A stretch of 64,000 nucleotides of DNA from contig JARWKL010000009.1 of NCBI GenBank assembly GCA_029961685.1, positions 29,823,208-29,887,207 on the forward strand, given 5' to 3'. Under the pieces are notes generated by a model, which did not search any database, was not told the origin of the DNA, and was given only the letters and a program-made list of their open reading frames with translations. Both the position numbers and the translations under genes were made by a program. The DNA is from Aristolochia californica (taxonomy: Eukaryota; Streptophyta; Magnoliopsida; Piperales; Aristolochiaceae). How positions within the stretch are numbered: position 1 is the first letter of the stretch; every line of letters starts with the position of its first letter. Below are positions 46,594 through 62,700 of the stretch, piece by piece.

Positions 46594-49021
46594 TGTTAAT
46601 TTCTAGGGCCGACACATAAATACAAAAGATTTCAAGGGAAAGACTGAAGAGAAGAACTCTAGCTCTTGGGAGAGGGAAGAGAAGAATCCAAGGGAGAGAA
46701 AGAAGAGAAAAAAAAAGTGAGGTGTATGGACGAATGTGAGCCAAGAGACAAAGGCTTGAATGCTCTACCCTATGCTTCGAAGTTGTATTTATAGTGTTGT
46801 GAATGTTTTTACAATGACTACTATGCCCTTAGGGCTACATGCTTTAAAAGGAAAAAGACATAAGAGGATATGCACCAACTTGCATAATTATAAATTTATA
46901 CAATTTTTATTGAAGTTATCCTTATTTATTATCTATGCCACCCTTACACACATGGGTTCCTTTTAACACCCTCTCTCAAGCTAGTGTTTCTAACTTCACT
47001 TTACAAATAATTTTTGATTGTTTTGCTTTGGTTCATCTTGTTCTTATTCACATCTTGCTTGTAATCTTCATCTTGTTCTCATCTTGTCTCCCCCTTGGAT
47101 ATTTTAGTCACATAAAATTTGATTACCACAATACGTATAAATTTTCATTATCGGTTACCTCTTTCTTCTACTTCTTCTTTTATTTTCCCCCCTCTAGTTG
47201 GGGATCTCATTGTTTTTTTTTACAAAGAAACCTACTTTACATAACATAACGGTGAGAGAAGAAAAATCACTCCTAGCCGCACAACAAAGCTCCATATACT
47301 AGTCAATAGTCTGAAAAATACTCCGCTAAATTTAAATGGCAGAAAAACAACCCAACTTGAGGCACAACAAAGAGACTACTCACTTTTTAAGGGTAGCTCA
47401 AACAAAAATCGTTTCTTGGGTGAAGAATAAAAGATATGACTCAAGCTGGATGTTTGACACACACATATACATTTAGATAGTGGGTCTAGGCATTATTTTG
47501 AAGTGATGAAAACACAAGTTGATAAGCTAAAGAAATATAAGAGGAAAACAACTTTTCACTGGAAGAATGCAATTATACAACACTCATACTTCCAATTGAA
47601 TCTAGAATCTAACCTTTTTAAAAAAAAAAAAACATGGGGAGACTTAACAAACTTGAGCAAGTATGTTTTTTGGGGGTTGAGCAAGTTTGACTCAAGAGGA
47701 AAATAAAAAAAATAATTCTTCTAAGAATATGATGATTGGGGAAACTTAAAAAAAATCTCAGAAGGTTGTGAGCTGAAACATAATAATAAAAACTTTCTAA
47801 AAGTAGATTTCTTATATAAAGCAATTACTTTTTCATACACCAATTTGGAAAAAAAATATTGAAGAGATAAATTCTGGAATAAGGGAGATTTAGGACACCA
47901 ATATATGGAATCTATAATTAGGAAATAAAACTTTCTAATTCAAAAATTTTAGACTTTGTAAAAAAGAAACTAAACTCATATAGAAAGATTTTTCGTAAGG
48001 AAACTAATGTAATGTGAAATTAAAGAACGAAAGATTTTAAGGAAGGAAAAATACTCAAGTTGGTAAAATTTTGACTAGACTTTAAAAATGAATAAGAAAG
48101 TCAATCAACGTTGGCAACTCAAAAAAATGAAACAAAAAAATAATAAATAAATAAAATCGGCTTTAAATTCTGATTTTCACATGCAATAGGTTACTAACAT
48201 AAACTTTGATTCTTCTAATGTGGATATCTTTCTCTGAAAGATCATATTGAGAAATTTTTTATTGGGATAAAAAGTAAACTCACATAGATTTCTTTTGAGA
48301 TATAATTCTCAATATAACTTCTCAGTCATGTCGATACAAATTGTTCCGAAAGTTGAAGTTTATGCTGGTACTTGAAAATTTTCTATTGTTTGACCTTTGC
48401 TATTCCAAATATCATTTTTTCTTTCTAGAATATGATTCCAACAATTCTTCTTGAGTTAAAATTTTGACTCAAATATCTTTCCAACAGTATACATTTTTCT
48501 ATATAAAACATATGGTTAGAGAGCTAAAAAATAAAAATAAAAATAAGAATTAGGAAAGAAACTTAAGGGAACGAGAAACTCCTTTTTTTTTTTCTTTTCC
48601 CTTTTCTTCTCCTTTTCAATGTCAGACCTATGCCCACTCTAATACCATATTGATTTCTAGAGCCAACACATAAAGACAGATCTCAATGGAAGGAGAGAAG
48701 AGATGAACTCTAGCTCTCGGGAGAGAGGAAAGAAAAAACCAAGGGAGAGAAAAAAGAGAGAAACAGAAAGAGGTGTATGGACGAATGTGAGCCAAGAGGA
48801 AGAGGCTTGAATGCTCTACCCTATGCCTTAAAACTATATTTATAGTTATGTGAAAGTATTTATAATGATTATAATGCCCTCAGGACTACTTGGTTCATAA
48901 GAAAAAAAATACATAAGAGGATATACACCAACTTGCACAATTACAATTTTATGTCATCTCTATGAAAATTTTCCTTATTTACTAACCATATCACCCTTAC
49001 ACACATAAGTGCCTTTTAACA
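46594..49021 (-). mobile_element. Complete coding-free LTR retroelement with TSD
   Basis: On the minus strand, the 5' LTR is 48651-49021 (371 bp) and the 3' LTR 46594-46968 (375 bp). The 5' LTR is followed by TGGTATTAGAGTGGG, a tRNA-Met-type primer site; a purine tract (CTTGAGAGAGGG) precedes the 3' LTR. A perfect 5-bp duplication AGGGG flanks it (46589-46593 and 49022-49026). The 1.68 kb interior is AT-rich with no gag or pol frame, so it is a non-autonomous LARD-like or internally deleted element. The LTRs are clearly diverged from each other, while the 3' LTR is close to its duplicate at 41599, so insertion predates the tandem duplication. Confidence 0.92.
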
Positions 49022-49026
49022 AGGGG

Positions 49027-49849
49027 AAACTCCTTCAAACCTCTTTATTTCTCATAAAGTATATAGCAGTTGTGTCACTTAACCTGAGACTGGCTAATTT
49101 TTAATTTTAAAATTTCATGTATTTATAAGTTTTTCCAAATTTTATCCAATTAGAGAAAACAAGATGATGCATAAAAGCTCACCCTCGCCTGCACGCCGTC
49201 TCCTTCGGGGCCTTATCACCGGGAACTGAAAATGTAAATAATATTGAAATCCAGTAGGTTACATGAAGATGAACTACAATGTCGCTTGAAAGATGTACAT
49301 CTCTTGTGGATTAAACCTTTGGTTCAATGAAAAATCTATATTTCTTACTGTCAAGCCTCGGTTTGGGTCCAAGGTCCACCGTGAATAAAATTATATTTAA
49401 AAAAAAAAAAAAGGAACTTTGAAAGAGACCTCCCCATGGTAATCGTTGCCAGAGAATTTACTTTCAGAAACACAGGTAAATATTTGGTCCTGTGAAAGAG
49501 TCGCTTCTTTGCTTCCTAAAAGTCACCATTCAGGTGGAAACTCGGCATCAGGAAATCCAATCCTCGCATGTTGGGCTGGATACTTTCAACAGCTGCAGGC
49601 ACTTGCGGCTTCGAATCCCAAAAACATGCTGGCTTTTCATCCTGAATGAAGAACAAACTTCTTGAACAAAAACTGTCCAAAGCTAACAAGAGAAATCATT
49701 CTGTAGAGGGCTTCGTAGGATCTTAACTTGTTATTGGTGCAAGGTGTAACGCTCTTCCCATATTACGGAACCCATGTTCGTCAAAAGTCTTCCATCATGA
49801 AACATTTATGTCATAAGCATCTTCTTTAAACAATTCTGAATGAGGTTCT
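49027..49849. other. 3' flank of the METTL22-like gene; one unassigned ORF
   Basis: The right part should hold the 3' UTR of the minus-strand gene ending at 49850. A plus-strand frame at 49446-49649 (67 codons, with SGGNSASGNP and YFQQLQALAASNP) looks protein-like in composition but I do not recognise it and it has no splice-linked partners. Confidence 0.35.
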
Positions 49850-54057
<4,208 letters not shown>

Positions 54058-54477
54058 TCTCTTTTCTCCTAGTTGGTTACATGCAAACTCGACTGGAAGT
54101 AATGGAATGCTATCGCCCAACAGGCAACAGACAGAGGCCGCCAATATGGGTAGGAAGACGGAGAAACGAAGAATTCTTGGTTTTTTTCTTTTTTTTAATT
54201 TCTTAATTAGAAAGTGGCCAGAAAAAAAAAAAAGAGAAAAGAAAACATTTTTTTAGTTTTTTAGTAAAAAATATATTTTTGAAAATTTTAAATTATCCTA
54301 TGAAATTAATAACTACACAATCCATAGGGATAGTCAACAAAACGAAAATTTGAAGTTCATTTTCATTTTCACCTTCGTCCTCATTTCATGCATCTACATG
54401 AATTTCATCTTCGAACTGGGTGTTAGTATGGCCAAGTTCATGTGCACTGAAAAACAGTTTCCAGTGTTAGCGCCCCC
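54058..54477. other. 5' flank of the METTL22-like gene
   Basis: Upstream region of the gene starting at 54057; AT-rich with A/T homopolymers from 54180. No TATA box can be assigned with confidence. Confidence 0.4.
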
Positions 54478-56695
54478 TAAGGGTGGCTTCGAACCGAGCC
54501 AACATGTGAGCCGGCTCGAGGTGAGTCGGGATCGGGAGTGGGGGAGCGTGAGCGAGAGCGAGGGGGGGAAAATTTTTTCCTCCCCTCGTCACCGCCAAGC
54601 CCCTCCTGTCGGCTGTTGTCGTCGACAGCTGCTCGCCGCCTCTACCGTCGTCAACAGCTACTCGCCGCCTCTACCGTCGTTGACAGCTGCTCGCCGGCCG
54701 CCTTTGTGGTCGTCCATCCGATTTCTTCCTCTCTTCACCCTCGCCTCTGTTTCCTTGGTCGCCGCCTCTGTCATCCCCGACGACATGCCCTCTCCAGTGC
54801 CATAACCCCCTTCCCTCCTCCTCGTCACGGCGGAAAACCAAAACCAGGGGAGAAATAATCTCCCCCCTCCCCCGCGCGAAAATAATTTCACACATACAAT
54901 TTCGCACATGCGAGATCATCAAGTTAAAAAAAAAATTCCTTAAACACTCCTTTCTCATAGCTTTTGAAAAAATTAAAAATACATTTTATAGAAATAAGTT
55001 TCTATGAACTATTAGTGTCTCATGTTTTTTTAAATATTTTTCTAATTGAAAATTCTTATTAAAAATCATATAATTTTCTAAGTAAAATTTTCTTACAAAG
55101 ATGGGGTAGAAAACTATATAAATTTTTTTTGAATAAATATTTATGCTATAATACTTTTAGCATGAAGCAATTTTCATTGCAATTTTGTGTTTGACATTTT
55201 ATTTAATTAAAAATTTATTGATAAGTATAATAATATATTAGATTGATTATTAATTTTTATTTATTTCCCTATAAGATGCAATAAAAGGTCCATTTAACTT
55301 TCCTAAAAAAAATTAAAATATTTTTTTTAATTTTCTAATAAGTCACTAAAAGTAATAAGATTTTATTTAAAGTTTTTTTGGGAATATGTATCATAGGAAA
55401 AATATTTCAAGTTTTTCCTAGAATATAAATTTTCATCTAAGGACACTAAGGAGGCCATAGTAAATTTATGGCCGGATTCAAAAATTACTAAACAAGCTAG
55501 ACAACAATTGTGAGCAAAAAAATTAATATTGGTACATTTTAATCCAATATTGAAATTCAATCCTGAACTTACCCTATCATTCTTTTTTTTAAATGTATGC
55601 ATAATTTTATATATAATTTATTTGAAACTTCCCCTACGTGCGAGATCATAAACAAGGAAAAAAAAAACTCTTTGTCCCTTCCTCATGACTCTTGAAGAAA
55701 TTGAAAAAATATTTTAGTAGAAATACGTTTCTATAGACTATTAGTGGTTTTTTTAATAAGTGTTAAAAAAATATTTTTAGTAGAAATATAGGGACTATTA
55801 GTGCCTCATATTTTTTGAAAATATTTTTATAATTATAAATTCTTGTTAAAAAATCATATAATTTTCTAAGTAAGATTTTCTTGCCAAGATGGGCTAGAAA
55901 ATCGTATAGAAAAATTTTGAATAAGTATTTGACAATTGATAATATAATACTTTTAGCATGTGGCAATTTTTATAGCAATTTTGTGTTTGACATTTTATTT
56001 TATTAAAAATTTATCAATAAGTATAATAATATATTAGATTAATTATTATTTTTTATTTATTTCCTAAGAAAAATTTAAAATATTTCTTGTAATTTTCTAG
56101 TAAGTCTCTAATAGTAATAGGATTTTATTTAAAGGATTCATAGTTTTATTTGGGTGATTGTAAATTGATAGTGATATTTTATTTAATTTTGTTGTGTTTG
56201 ATTATTGTATGGAGTTTATTCATAATGTTATGCAATGTATGGAGTGTTTAGACTATTTTATGGAGTGTATAAACAATTTCATGGAGTGTTTATGGAATGT
56301 ATAAACAATTTTATGGAGTGTTTATGCAAGTATTATGTATATAGATTATGCCCAATTTTAAGTAGAGGTCATACCGAATTTTATATAAGTATTATATACA
56401 TATATTATGCTCAATTTTAAGTAGAGGTCATGCCCAATCTTATACATGTATTATATATATATAGGTTATGCCCAATTTTATGTAAAATATATGCATAATT
56501 TTATATATAATTTATTATATATATATTTTTTGAAAAAATTTAAATGTATGTTGAAGCTCGAGCTTGGCTAAATTTTTTGGGCTCGAGCTCGATAACAATT
56601 TTAGGCTCGAGACGAGGTTCGGCTCGAAATATTTAAATCAAGTTCAGCTCGAATATAGGCAGGTTCGGGCTCGGCTCGGCTCGATGCCACCCCTA
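54478..56695 (-). mobile_element. hAT-like non-autonomous element, copy 2 (both ends)
   Basis: Left end TAAGGGTGGCTTCGAACCGA and right end CTCGATGCCACCCCTA form an inverted terminal repeat of about 20 bp with a CGAGC-rich subterminal zone. The order (GC core, AT-rich middle with a short shared frame at 55363-55602, short CGAGCTCGAG tandem zone) is the mirror of 21855-23877. No transposase is present. Flanking 8-mers do not match, so the target duplication has decayed or the ends are slightly misplaced. A second, shorter direct duplication of the AT-rich middle is visible at 55640-56130. Confidence 0.7.
54562..54873. repeat. GC-rich core bounded by inverted G/C runs, copy 2
   Basis: Starts with a G run then AAAATTTTTTCC and ends with GGGAGAAATAATC and a C-rich run, as in copy 1. 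The interior repeats CGTCGT/GTCGAC-type blocks (CCTCTACCGTCGT twice, 54638 and 54668) and is open in several frames. Confidence 0.55.
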
Positions 56696-57389
56696 GTTCC
56701 TGCAAATGAGAAAAATGTGGAAAATAAGAGAATTAGTAACTTGTAATAGTATACTTAATTAAAATATAATACTTAAACATTAAATTAGGTAAAAAAATAT
56801 TATTATTACACGAATAATTAATTTAATTTACAACTAAAATATATTAATATACTAATTAATTGACTTATATATTATATTAGTTAATGATTACTATTTATAT
56901 TCTCTTGTAAATGGTGATTCCAGTAATGAAAACCCAAATCCCCTATATAGTCCTCTTAACTCCAAATTTTAATATCGCAAAGCTTAGAGACTCTTATCTA
57001 AAGAAGAATTTGGTTAACATGAACCGAGTGCATAAGAAAAGTTAAAATTTGGGAATCAGTGTCCACCTCTTAAACCGGTTGAGATCCAATGAAGAATTGA
57101 GCATGGAGAATGATTATAAGAATGATAAACGGTTAGTTAAAAGTTTCCTTTGATAGTCAGCTCATAACACACTAAAAGGAAATAGCACAGAAGACGAATT
57201 CCAGACCAGTGTGACCATCAAATAAATGCATCAAATTTTACTTTATGTAACAATTAAAGTATAAATCCATATTTACATTTGACAGGAGCCAATGAAGGCT
57301 TATGTATACAGAGGCTCAATGCCTCATAGCCCACCCTCAGTTTGCAGGAAGCAATTTAGAAACATATGTGCAGACAAGGAACTTCACTC
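56696..57389. other. Intergenic, no supported feature
   Basis: AT-rich, no open frame of note and no repeat partner recognised. Its right part is the 3' flank of the carrier-like fragment. Confidence 0.4.
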
Positions 57390-57392
57390 TTG

Positions 57393-57608
57393 TCATTTCA
57401 AACCTCTGAGGGATTGATCATATTCGGAAGCAATGCGATGCAGTTGATCATATCTTGCTAGGACTCTAGCACCAGCCATCCTTGATAGTATGTTTGCAAT
57501 AATTCCTCTAAACAATGCAGCCGAATCTTCACGAAAAACAATTTCCTGGAGGGCATGATACGCGTTTTGATATTTGCATGGTTGGCCAGAAGTAATTCCT
57601 CTAAATCC
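57393..57608 (-). pseudogene. Carrier-like protein fragment (uncertain)
   Basis: A 72-codon minus frame (from the ATG at 57608) with YQNAYHALQEIVFRED, then ALFRGIIANILSRMAG and ARYDQLHRIA. The pattern (a helix with ALQxI...E, then ALFRG, then a small-residue helix) resembles one repeat of a mitochondrial carrier, but the PxD/ExxR signature of a full repeat is not present. It may be a last exon preceded by the acceptor-like GGGATTTAG at 57608-57600, or a truncated copy; the upstream 200 bp contain no partner exon. Confidence 0.35.
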
Positions 57609-57960
57609 CATAATTATGCACAAATAACCCCAAATTAGGCATTGAAACTAAAATTAAATAAAATACAACACTAATTTAATCGAAAAAAAATTAGGGTTTA
57701 ATCATTCCTTCTTAAATTTGAGAAAATCGAAGCCTAAGGGTGAAATTGAAGCCGAATGGGGAAATCGATGCCTAATCGAAGTATAAATTAAGTAATTGAT
57801 GCCTAAATGTCAAAATCAAAGAACGTTTACTTTATCTGGATGATTGACAAAAAGGATCGAAAACTAGATTCCATAAATTATAACATGGAGATGATGTTCA
57901 GATTTATTTTAGTCATTGAGATGCCACTAACGACGTCAGGAGATAAACTAAGTAATGCCG

Positions 57961-58398
57961 CTAAAGTTCATCTCCTGCGTCTAGTTTATTAACCCCCTCG
58001 ATCTGCATTCTGTCACCCTCGAAAAATAAAAGAGGAAAAAAGCCATGTAAACATCTTTGGTGATGTGGCACCACGTGGATAGGCTTCACTAGTGATACAA
58101 AGTTAGAAGGGTACAGCTCTCTTTTTCTGATGCATCTGTACCCTATATGTTCAGGCTTCATCTCTGTCCAGAGCATACTGTGCTCTGGAGTCTGCCCTTC
58201 AGACTGATTCTCGAATGCCAGTAGATTAACCAGATCCCAACTTGCTAACGCATTGGATTCCTCTAAGCTTGCAATAACCACGTACAGAATAAGAAAAATG
58301 GACGGAACATCGAAATCATCAAAACAGCACAGCCAGGGAAAGAAGAGAAGAGAACGTTGGGGTAGGGGATTAGAAAGCGCAGGCGCGTTTAAAGTCAA
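57961..58398 (-). other. Unassigned 145-codon ORF
   Basis: An open minus frame starting with ATG and ending at 57961. I recognise no domain. Composition is ordinary, with a hydrophobic stretch (residues 17-45) and a basic middle. It lies between two minus-strand features and could be a small gene or a 3' exon; an 8-bp stem hairpin (CCAGAGCA/TGCTCTGG, 58168-58188) lies within it. Not counted as a gene without transcript support. Confidence 0.25.
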
Positions 58399-58490
58399 GC
58401 CATTATATTATTAGTAAATTTCACCATTCACAAGAACCAAAAACTACCATGTGCATACAGACCTCCCTAGCCGCCGTTTCATCCCCTGGA

Positions 58491-59093
58491 TCACCAAGAA
58501 GGTGAATTACACGGCGGGGAGAAAGAAGACGACGATGAACTCGCAATGTTGCTATCAGTGGTCGCGCTGAGAGTGATGGAAGCAGCTCTCGGAGGAAGTT
58601 TCTTCATGGGTACGATTGGAGGGGAGAGGGAATCTGCGTCTCCCTCTTTACCTTCTGTTGCTATTTCAAAATGGGAAGGAGAAGAATCCGGGGTCTCAAA
58701 CGGTGTCGTGCTACTGTCATCGGTACCTCCACTAGCGTTATCGCCGACACCCGCAGCGACTTGGTCGTAAATAGGATTTGAAATGTAAAATAAATGGTCA
58801 TTACAATCAGAGACATCGGCCTCAACTTCTTCGTCCATGTTGTCTTCTGGTTGGTGTTGGGTGGCCTTGGCGGCGAGAGTGGGGGCGGAGATGAGGCCGA
58901 TGAGACGTAGGCTAGTCGTAACTCTTTCTCGTCCGGACAGAGGTGGCTGTTCTTCGTCGTCCGCTTGTTTCCTGTCAGGGCTGCTGCGGAGGAGGGAGCA
59001 GTAGAGCTCGGCTAAGAGTACCAGGAGAAGACCCAATACTATGAGGAGGCTTGAGGCCATTATTAACATTCCCCATAAAACCAACTTCAACAT
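58491..59093 (-). CDS. Plant single-pass membrane protein of unknown function
   Basis: A single exon of 200 codons. I chose the ATG at 59093 because the protein then opens directly with a strong membrane helix (residues 6-30, VLWGMLIMASSLLIVLGLLL); the frame is open for 65 codons upstream, but that part looks non-coding and includes an acceptor-like TACCGCAG just before the ATG, suggesting an intron in the 5' UTR. After the helix come a short basic segment, an acidic region and two motifs that look conserved, NPIYDQ (about 119-124) and TPFETPDSSPS (about 143-153), then a Ser/Pro-rich tail. Plants have small anonymous families with this layout. The function is unknown, and the location is probably the plasma membrane or endomembranes with a cytosolic disordered tail. 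Confidence 0.7.
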   Translation of the reverse strand: MLKLVLWGMLIMASSLLIVLGLLLVLLAELYCSLLRSSPDRKQADDEEQPPLSGRERVTTSLRLIGLISAPTLAAKATQHQPEDNMDEEVEADVSDCNDHLFYISNPIYDQVAAGVGDNASGGTDDSSTTPFETPDSSPSHFEIATEGKEGDADSLSPPIVPMKKLPPRAASITLSATTDSNIASSSSSSFSPPCNSPSW

Positions 59094-59700
59094 TCCTGTG
59101 CCTGCGGTAAAAGAAAACCAGCGAGATAGACTGAGACGAAAACCAGAGTCTAGAGACCGGTGGCTCAGACACTTTAGGTTTTTTACATGGAATTTAGATT
59201 TGGCGGGAAAGATAGACGGGTGTTTGTTGTTTTCTTGTGTAGGGAAGGCATAGGGGCAGAGAAGGGATCTCCCGTACCCGTTGGTCAAAGAATTTCCTGG
59301 ACCAAACCAATCACCTAGCTCGATGTGATTAGAACAGGTCCCACTGAACTAAGATAGGTTTGAGATCCCATCTAGGGCATAGGTGGCGTAATGCGTTCAG
59401 AATCTTTTGACAGTCTATTGTTTTGGTGAGGCGGGAAACATACACAAAAATGAATGATGTTACATTTTTATATTCATATATAAGATTGCTCTACACATCT
59501 CAATTTGTCATGTTTGGAACTTGCATATCTATTAAATTTCGAGTATAGGATCACGCAGCAAATGGATTTGCATATACTTTGCAAATGAAACAAATGAAGT
59601 AAAGAGGATTTAACAGTGCAAAAATAATAGCTTTGCTTGGGGCTCGGGGGCTGACATCCAGGGACAAACCTTTGATATATCATGATAATAAGAGTTATGA
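59094..59700. other. Intergenic between two minus-strand genes
   Basis: 59094-59300 is the leader region of the 200-aa membrane-protein gene; 59470-59700 should be the 3' UTR of the IST1-like gene. No other feature seen. Confidence 0.5.
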
Positions 59701-62700
59701 CTAGAATTTCTTCCCTCCTTTCAGTGCAGCAAATCGGGCTGCTAGTTCATCGTAATCAGGTAGTTTAGGATGGACGTGGACACCGTTCGGACTGCAACCA
59801 TCAGGTTCAAATGAAGTGGCTCGAGTAGGCACCTTTGTGACCTCCGTTGCTGGCTGCGAGGGAAGCGATATTGCTCTAGCTGTAACGCGGATGGACTCCG
59901 GACGTAAACTTTCTCTTCTCTTCCGAAGACATGGGGCCTCATCATTACCAGGGGGTATAACTTTCAGACCTTCTGTCTTTTTGCGGGTATCCAGTGAGGT
60001 CGACGAGCTCTTCTTGCTGTAATGCAAGAGTAATTTGTCCATCATCTCCTCTTCATCAGCATTACGATCAGAAGTAGTCCTCCCACCCCCTCCGAGTCCT
60101 TGGCTTCTCACTCCATTTGATTTTTCTGTGATACTTTCTTGAGCAGTGGGGCATTCCTCCTCAACTGAGGGTGGTTTCTTGTGTTGCCTCCTAACAGATC
60201 TTGGTTTTGGCTTTGCATCAGGCAGAAATTTATGATGGTCAATGTCATCGTCGTCCCCTTGACTAACAAACTTTATAGGAGACCGAGTTACCTCTCTTTC
60301 AGTGTGGATAGGATTTGACCCCATCTGGCTTCTTTGCAACCTCTGCTTCAGTGGGCTACTGCACCCATTATCATCATATCCAGAATATTGCACCTCCAGC
60401 TTGTTCCTGTTTCTGGGTCCATTTGGTTTAACATAAGGGGGAGGTATAGTATTACAGTAAGTAGTGGATTCACTGTAAACTGATGCATTTAGCCCTGGTA
60501 GATTCTTGTTATCGCTTGCCACAGGATGATGGTTCCTATTGTCCTTACTGAACTCTGGTTGGTTAGTAAATTTAGCTCTAGGATTGGGTTCTGCTCTCTC
60601 TTTCCCATGAGATGAAAGATGTTCCTTCTCATGGGCATCTCTTCTGTCTGCTTTCACCTCTTTTCTTTCTGTGTAGACAGGGCCAGTATGGAGTTCCACC
60701 CTTCCATGGGATAAGTAGCTTTGCCTCTCATGCGAGTCTAGTGCTTCTGCTTTGACTTCTTTTCTGGGAGGCCCACGACTGAATTCATTTCTGTTAGACA
60801 AAACCTCTTGCTTTTTTTTTTCTGCTGCATTGTCCTTACCATTGGTAGCAGAACCACGCTTTGTTTGCCATTCCTGCATAAAAAGAAGTTCAAACTATTA
60901 GATAGCAGTTCATTAGACTGTATGTTCCATGGATAGCTACATTGGAAAAAGACCCTACACTTATCATCATCATACTCGATTACAAGTGGAATGGGTATTA
61001 TCGCCTTATGGCCTATATAGGAATGCAATTAATACATCAAATATCTTGGTCAACATGTAGAGCATTCTTTTATTTTCATCGTTTGTCTAATGAACTCAAA
61101 TATGACAACAGCCACTTAGATGGAATACCGGTGGTACTTACGCCTGGAATTGTAGATGGATTAGAAATCTTCCCTTTGAATCCCTTGACATCCCACCTTA
61201 TTGAAAATTCTAAAGCTATAATTTGCATCAGCTCCAGCTTCTGGTCTATTGAGGGAGGTTTCAATGAAATTCTGTCAACAAACTAATAAAAAACAAAATC
61301 ATTGACATAAAGTTTGAACTATAGACACTCAGAAGGCATATAGAGAGCAGGAGGAGATTTATCACCTCTTGATTTACAAATGACTCCAGTGAGTTACCGT
61401 ATTTCTCTGTAAATATTCGCCTGAGGTCAGATAATTCTGGCAAATCAGCATACCTTGCAGCAGCAAACATCACAGTACCAACAGCCTCCTTGCTTTCTTC
61501 AGGGCAGTCCCTGTAAAAATTGAAAATATGATGTGTTCAGAAAAAAAAGAATTGAGGAAAGAAATAATTAGATAGCCTTACTAGTGCAAACAGCAGTCAT
61601 GTTTCCACTCATATAAACATAAAGTGGGACAGAAAGGAATAGGTGGATAAAAAAATAATGATATGCAGTTCGATGGTACGATACTAGTATATTGAGTTTT
61701 GAACTTCTCAGCAACTCAAAAGCATGGGTATTATCACATCATTAAACAAGTTAGGAGCAAAAGTCCAACTATCCAAAGTGGTTATCAAATTTATTTATTT
61801 ATTTTTTCTAAGAAGGACAGAGTGGTTATCAATCATGACTGATGTTGATATATAGAACCTCCAATTTCATCTGTCCATTCAACAAACAAAAAAAATCATC
61901 TGGCAGCCAAATCACTTTCCACATATCTAAACAACCTCTGCACAGTTCTCTCGAGTAAATGCCTTTTGGTCTTTTTTTTCTTTTTCTTTTTTTGAGAAAA
62001 AATACCTTGTCCCCCCGTTAAGTGAGGAATCCCATATCAAGCAAACAGAAACCAGGTGCCTAAAAAGTTTTAGCATAGAGAAGGTATTTTGTCTTCCTGG
62101 TCAGTACACATAAGTGACTACCTACAAAATGAAAATTAATGTTTCAAATGCATTTACGAATCGTCGTTTAGAAATGGCTGAGATCCATCCAATTACATTG
62201 TACATCAAAAGATATAAAAAAATCTACTCTTGAACCCTCTAATAGAGCCCAATCAATTGATGAAGTTTCAGTATTTACATTGGTAGGAAGTAGTTTGGTC
62301 AATCTAATCAGGACAACAGATCCATCTAACTACTCAGAGTGGAAGATAAAAAACGATGTTAATGAGATACTTGATTGTTTCATTTTAAACACATGGGATC
62401 AACATTCTATCCGGTTATGCATGAACATCATCAATCCTTGAAACCAGAACATGTATATAGTACATATTGTGCCAAATCTTGAGACATATATTTGACTTTT
62501 AAACAACTTGAGCACAAAATTAGAGAGGTACACAAGCAACGAATGCTTGTATTTTTCTTTCTTTTATCGGAAAGACAAAAGTGTCGGTTTCTATAGTTAG
62601 AGGAAACAAAGTAAAGAATAAATTCCAGCTTAACTAATTTAGGATATGATGCTGAACAGCCTAAAGTGCAAAGTAGTCTTCTTGCAGGCTGCTAGTTCTT

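Larger units (their letters stand above)
43514..48464. repeat. Tandem segmental duplication, copy 2
   Basis: Second copy of the 4.9 kb unit, offset 4924 bp at the left and 4982 bp after a 58-bp difference at about 44955-45012. Five filler bases (CTTCG, 43509-43513) join the copies. The right end continues into the unduplicated remainder of the LTR element. Confidence 0.97.

Noticed and set aside
58050..58090. Resemblance to METTL22-like exon 6 around CACGTG
   Set aside because: About 27 bases agree loosely near a palindromic CACGTG, but the flanks do not align, so it is likely chance.
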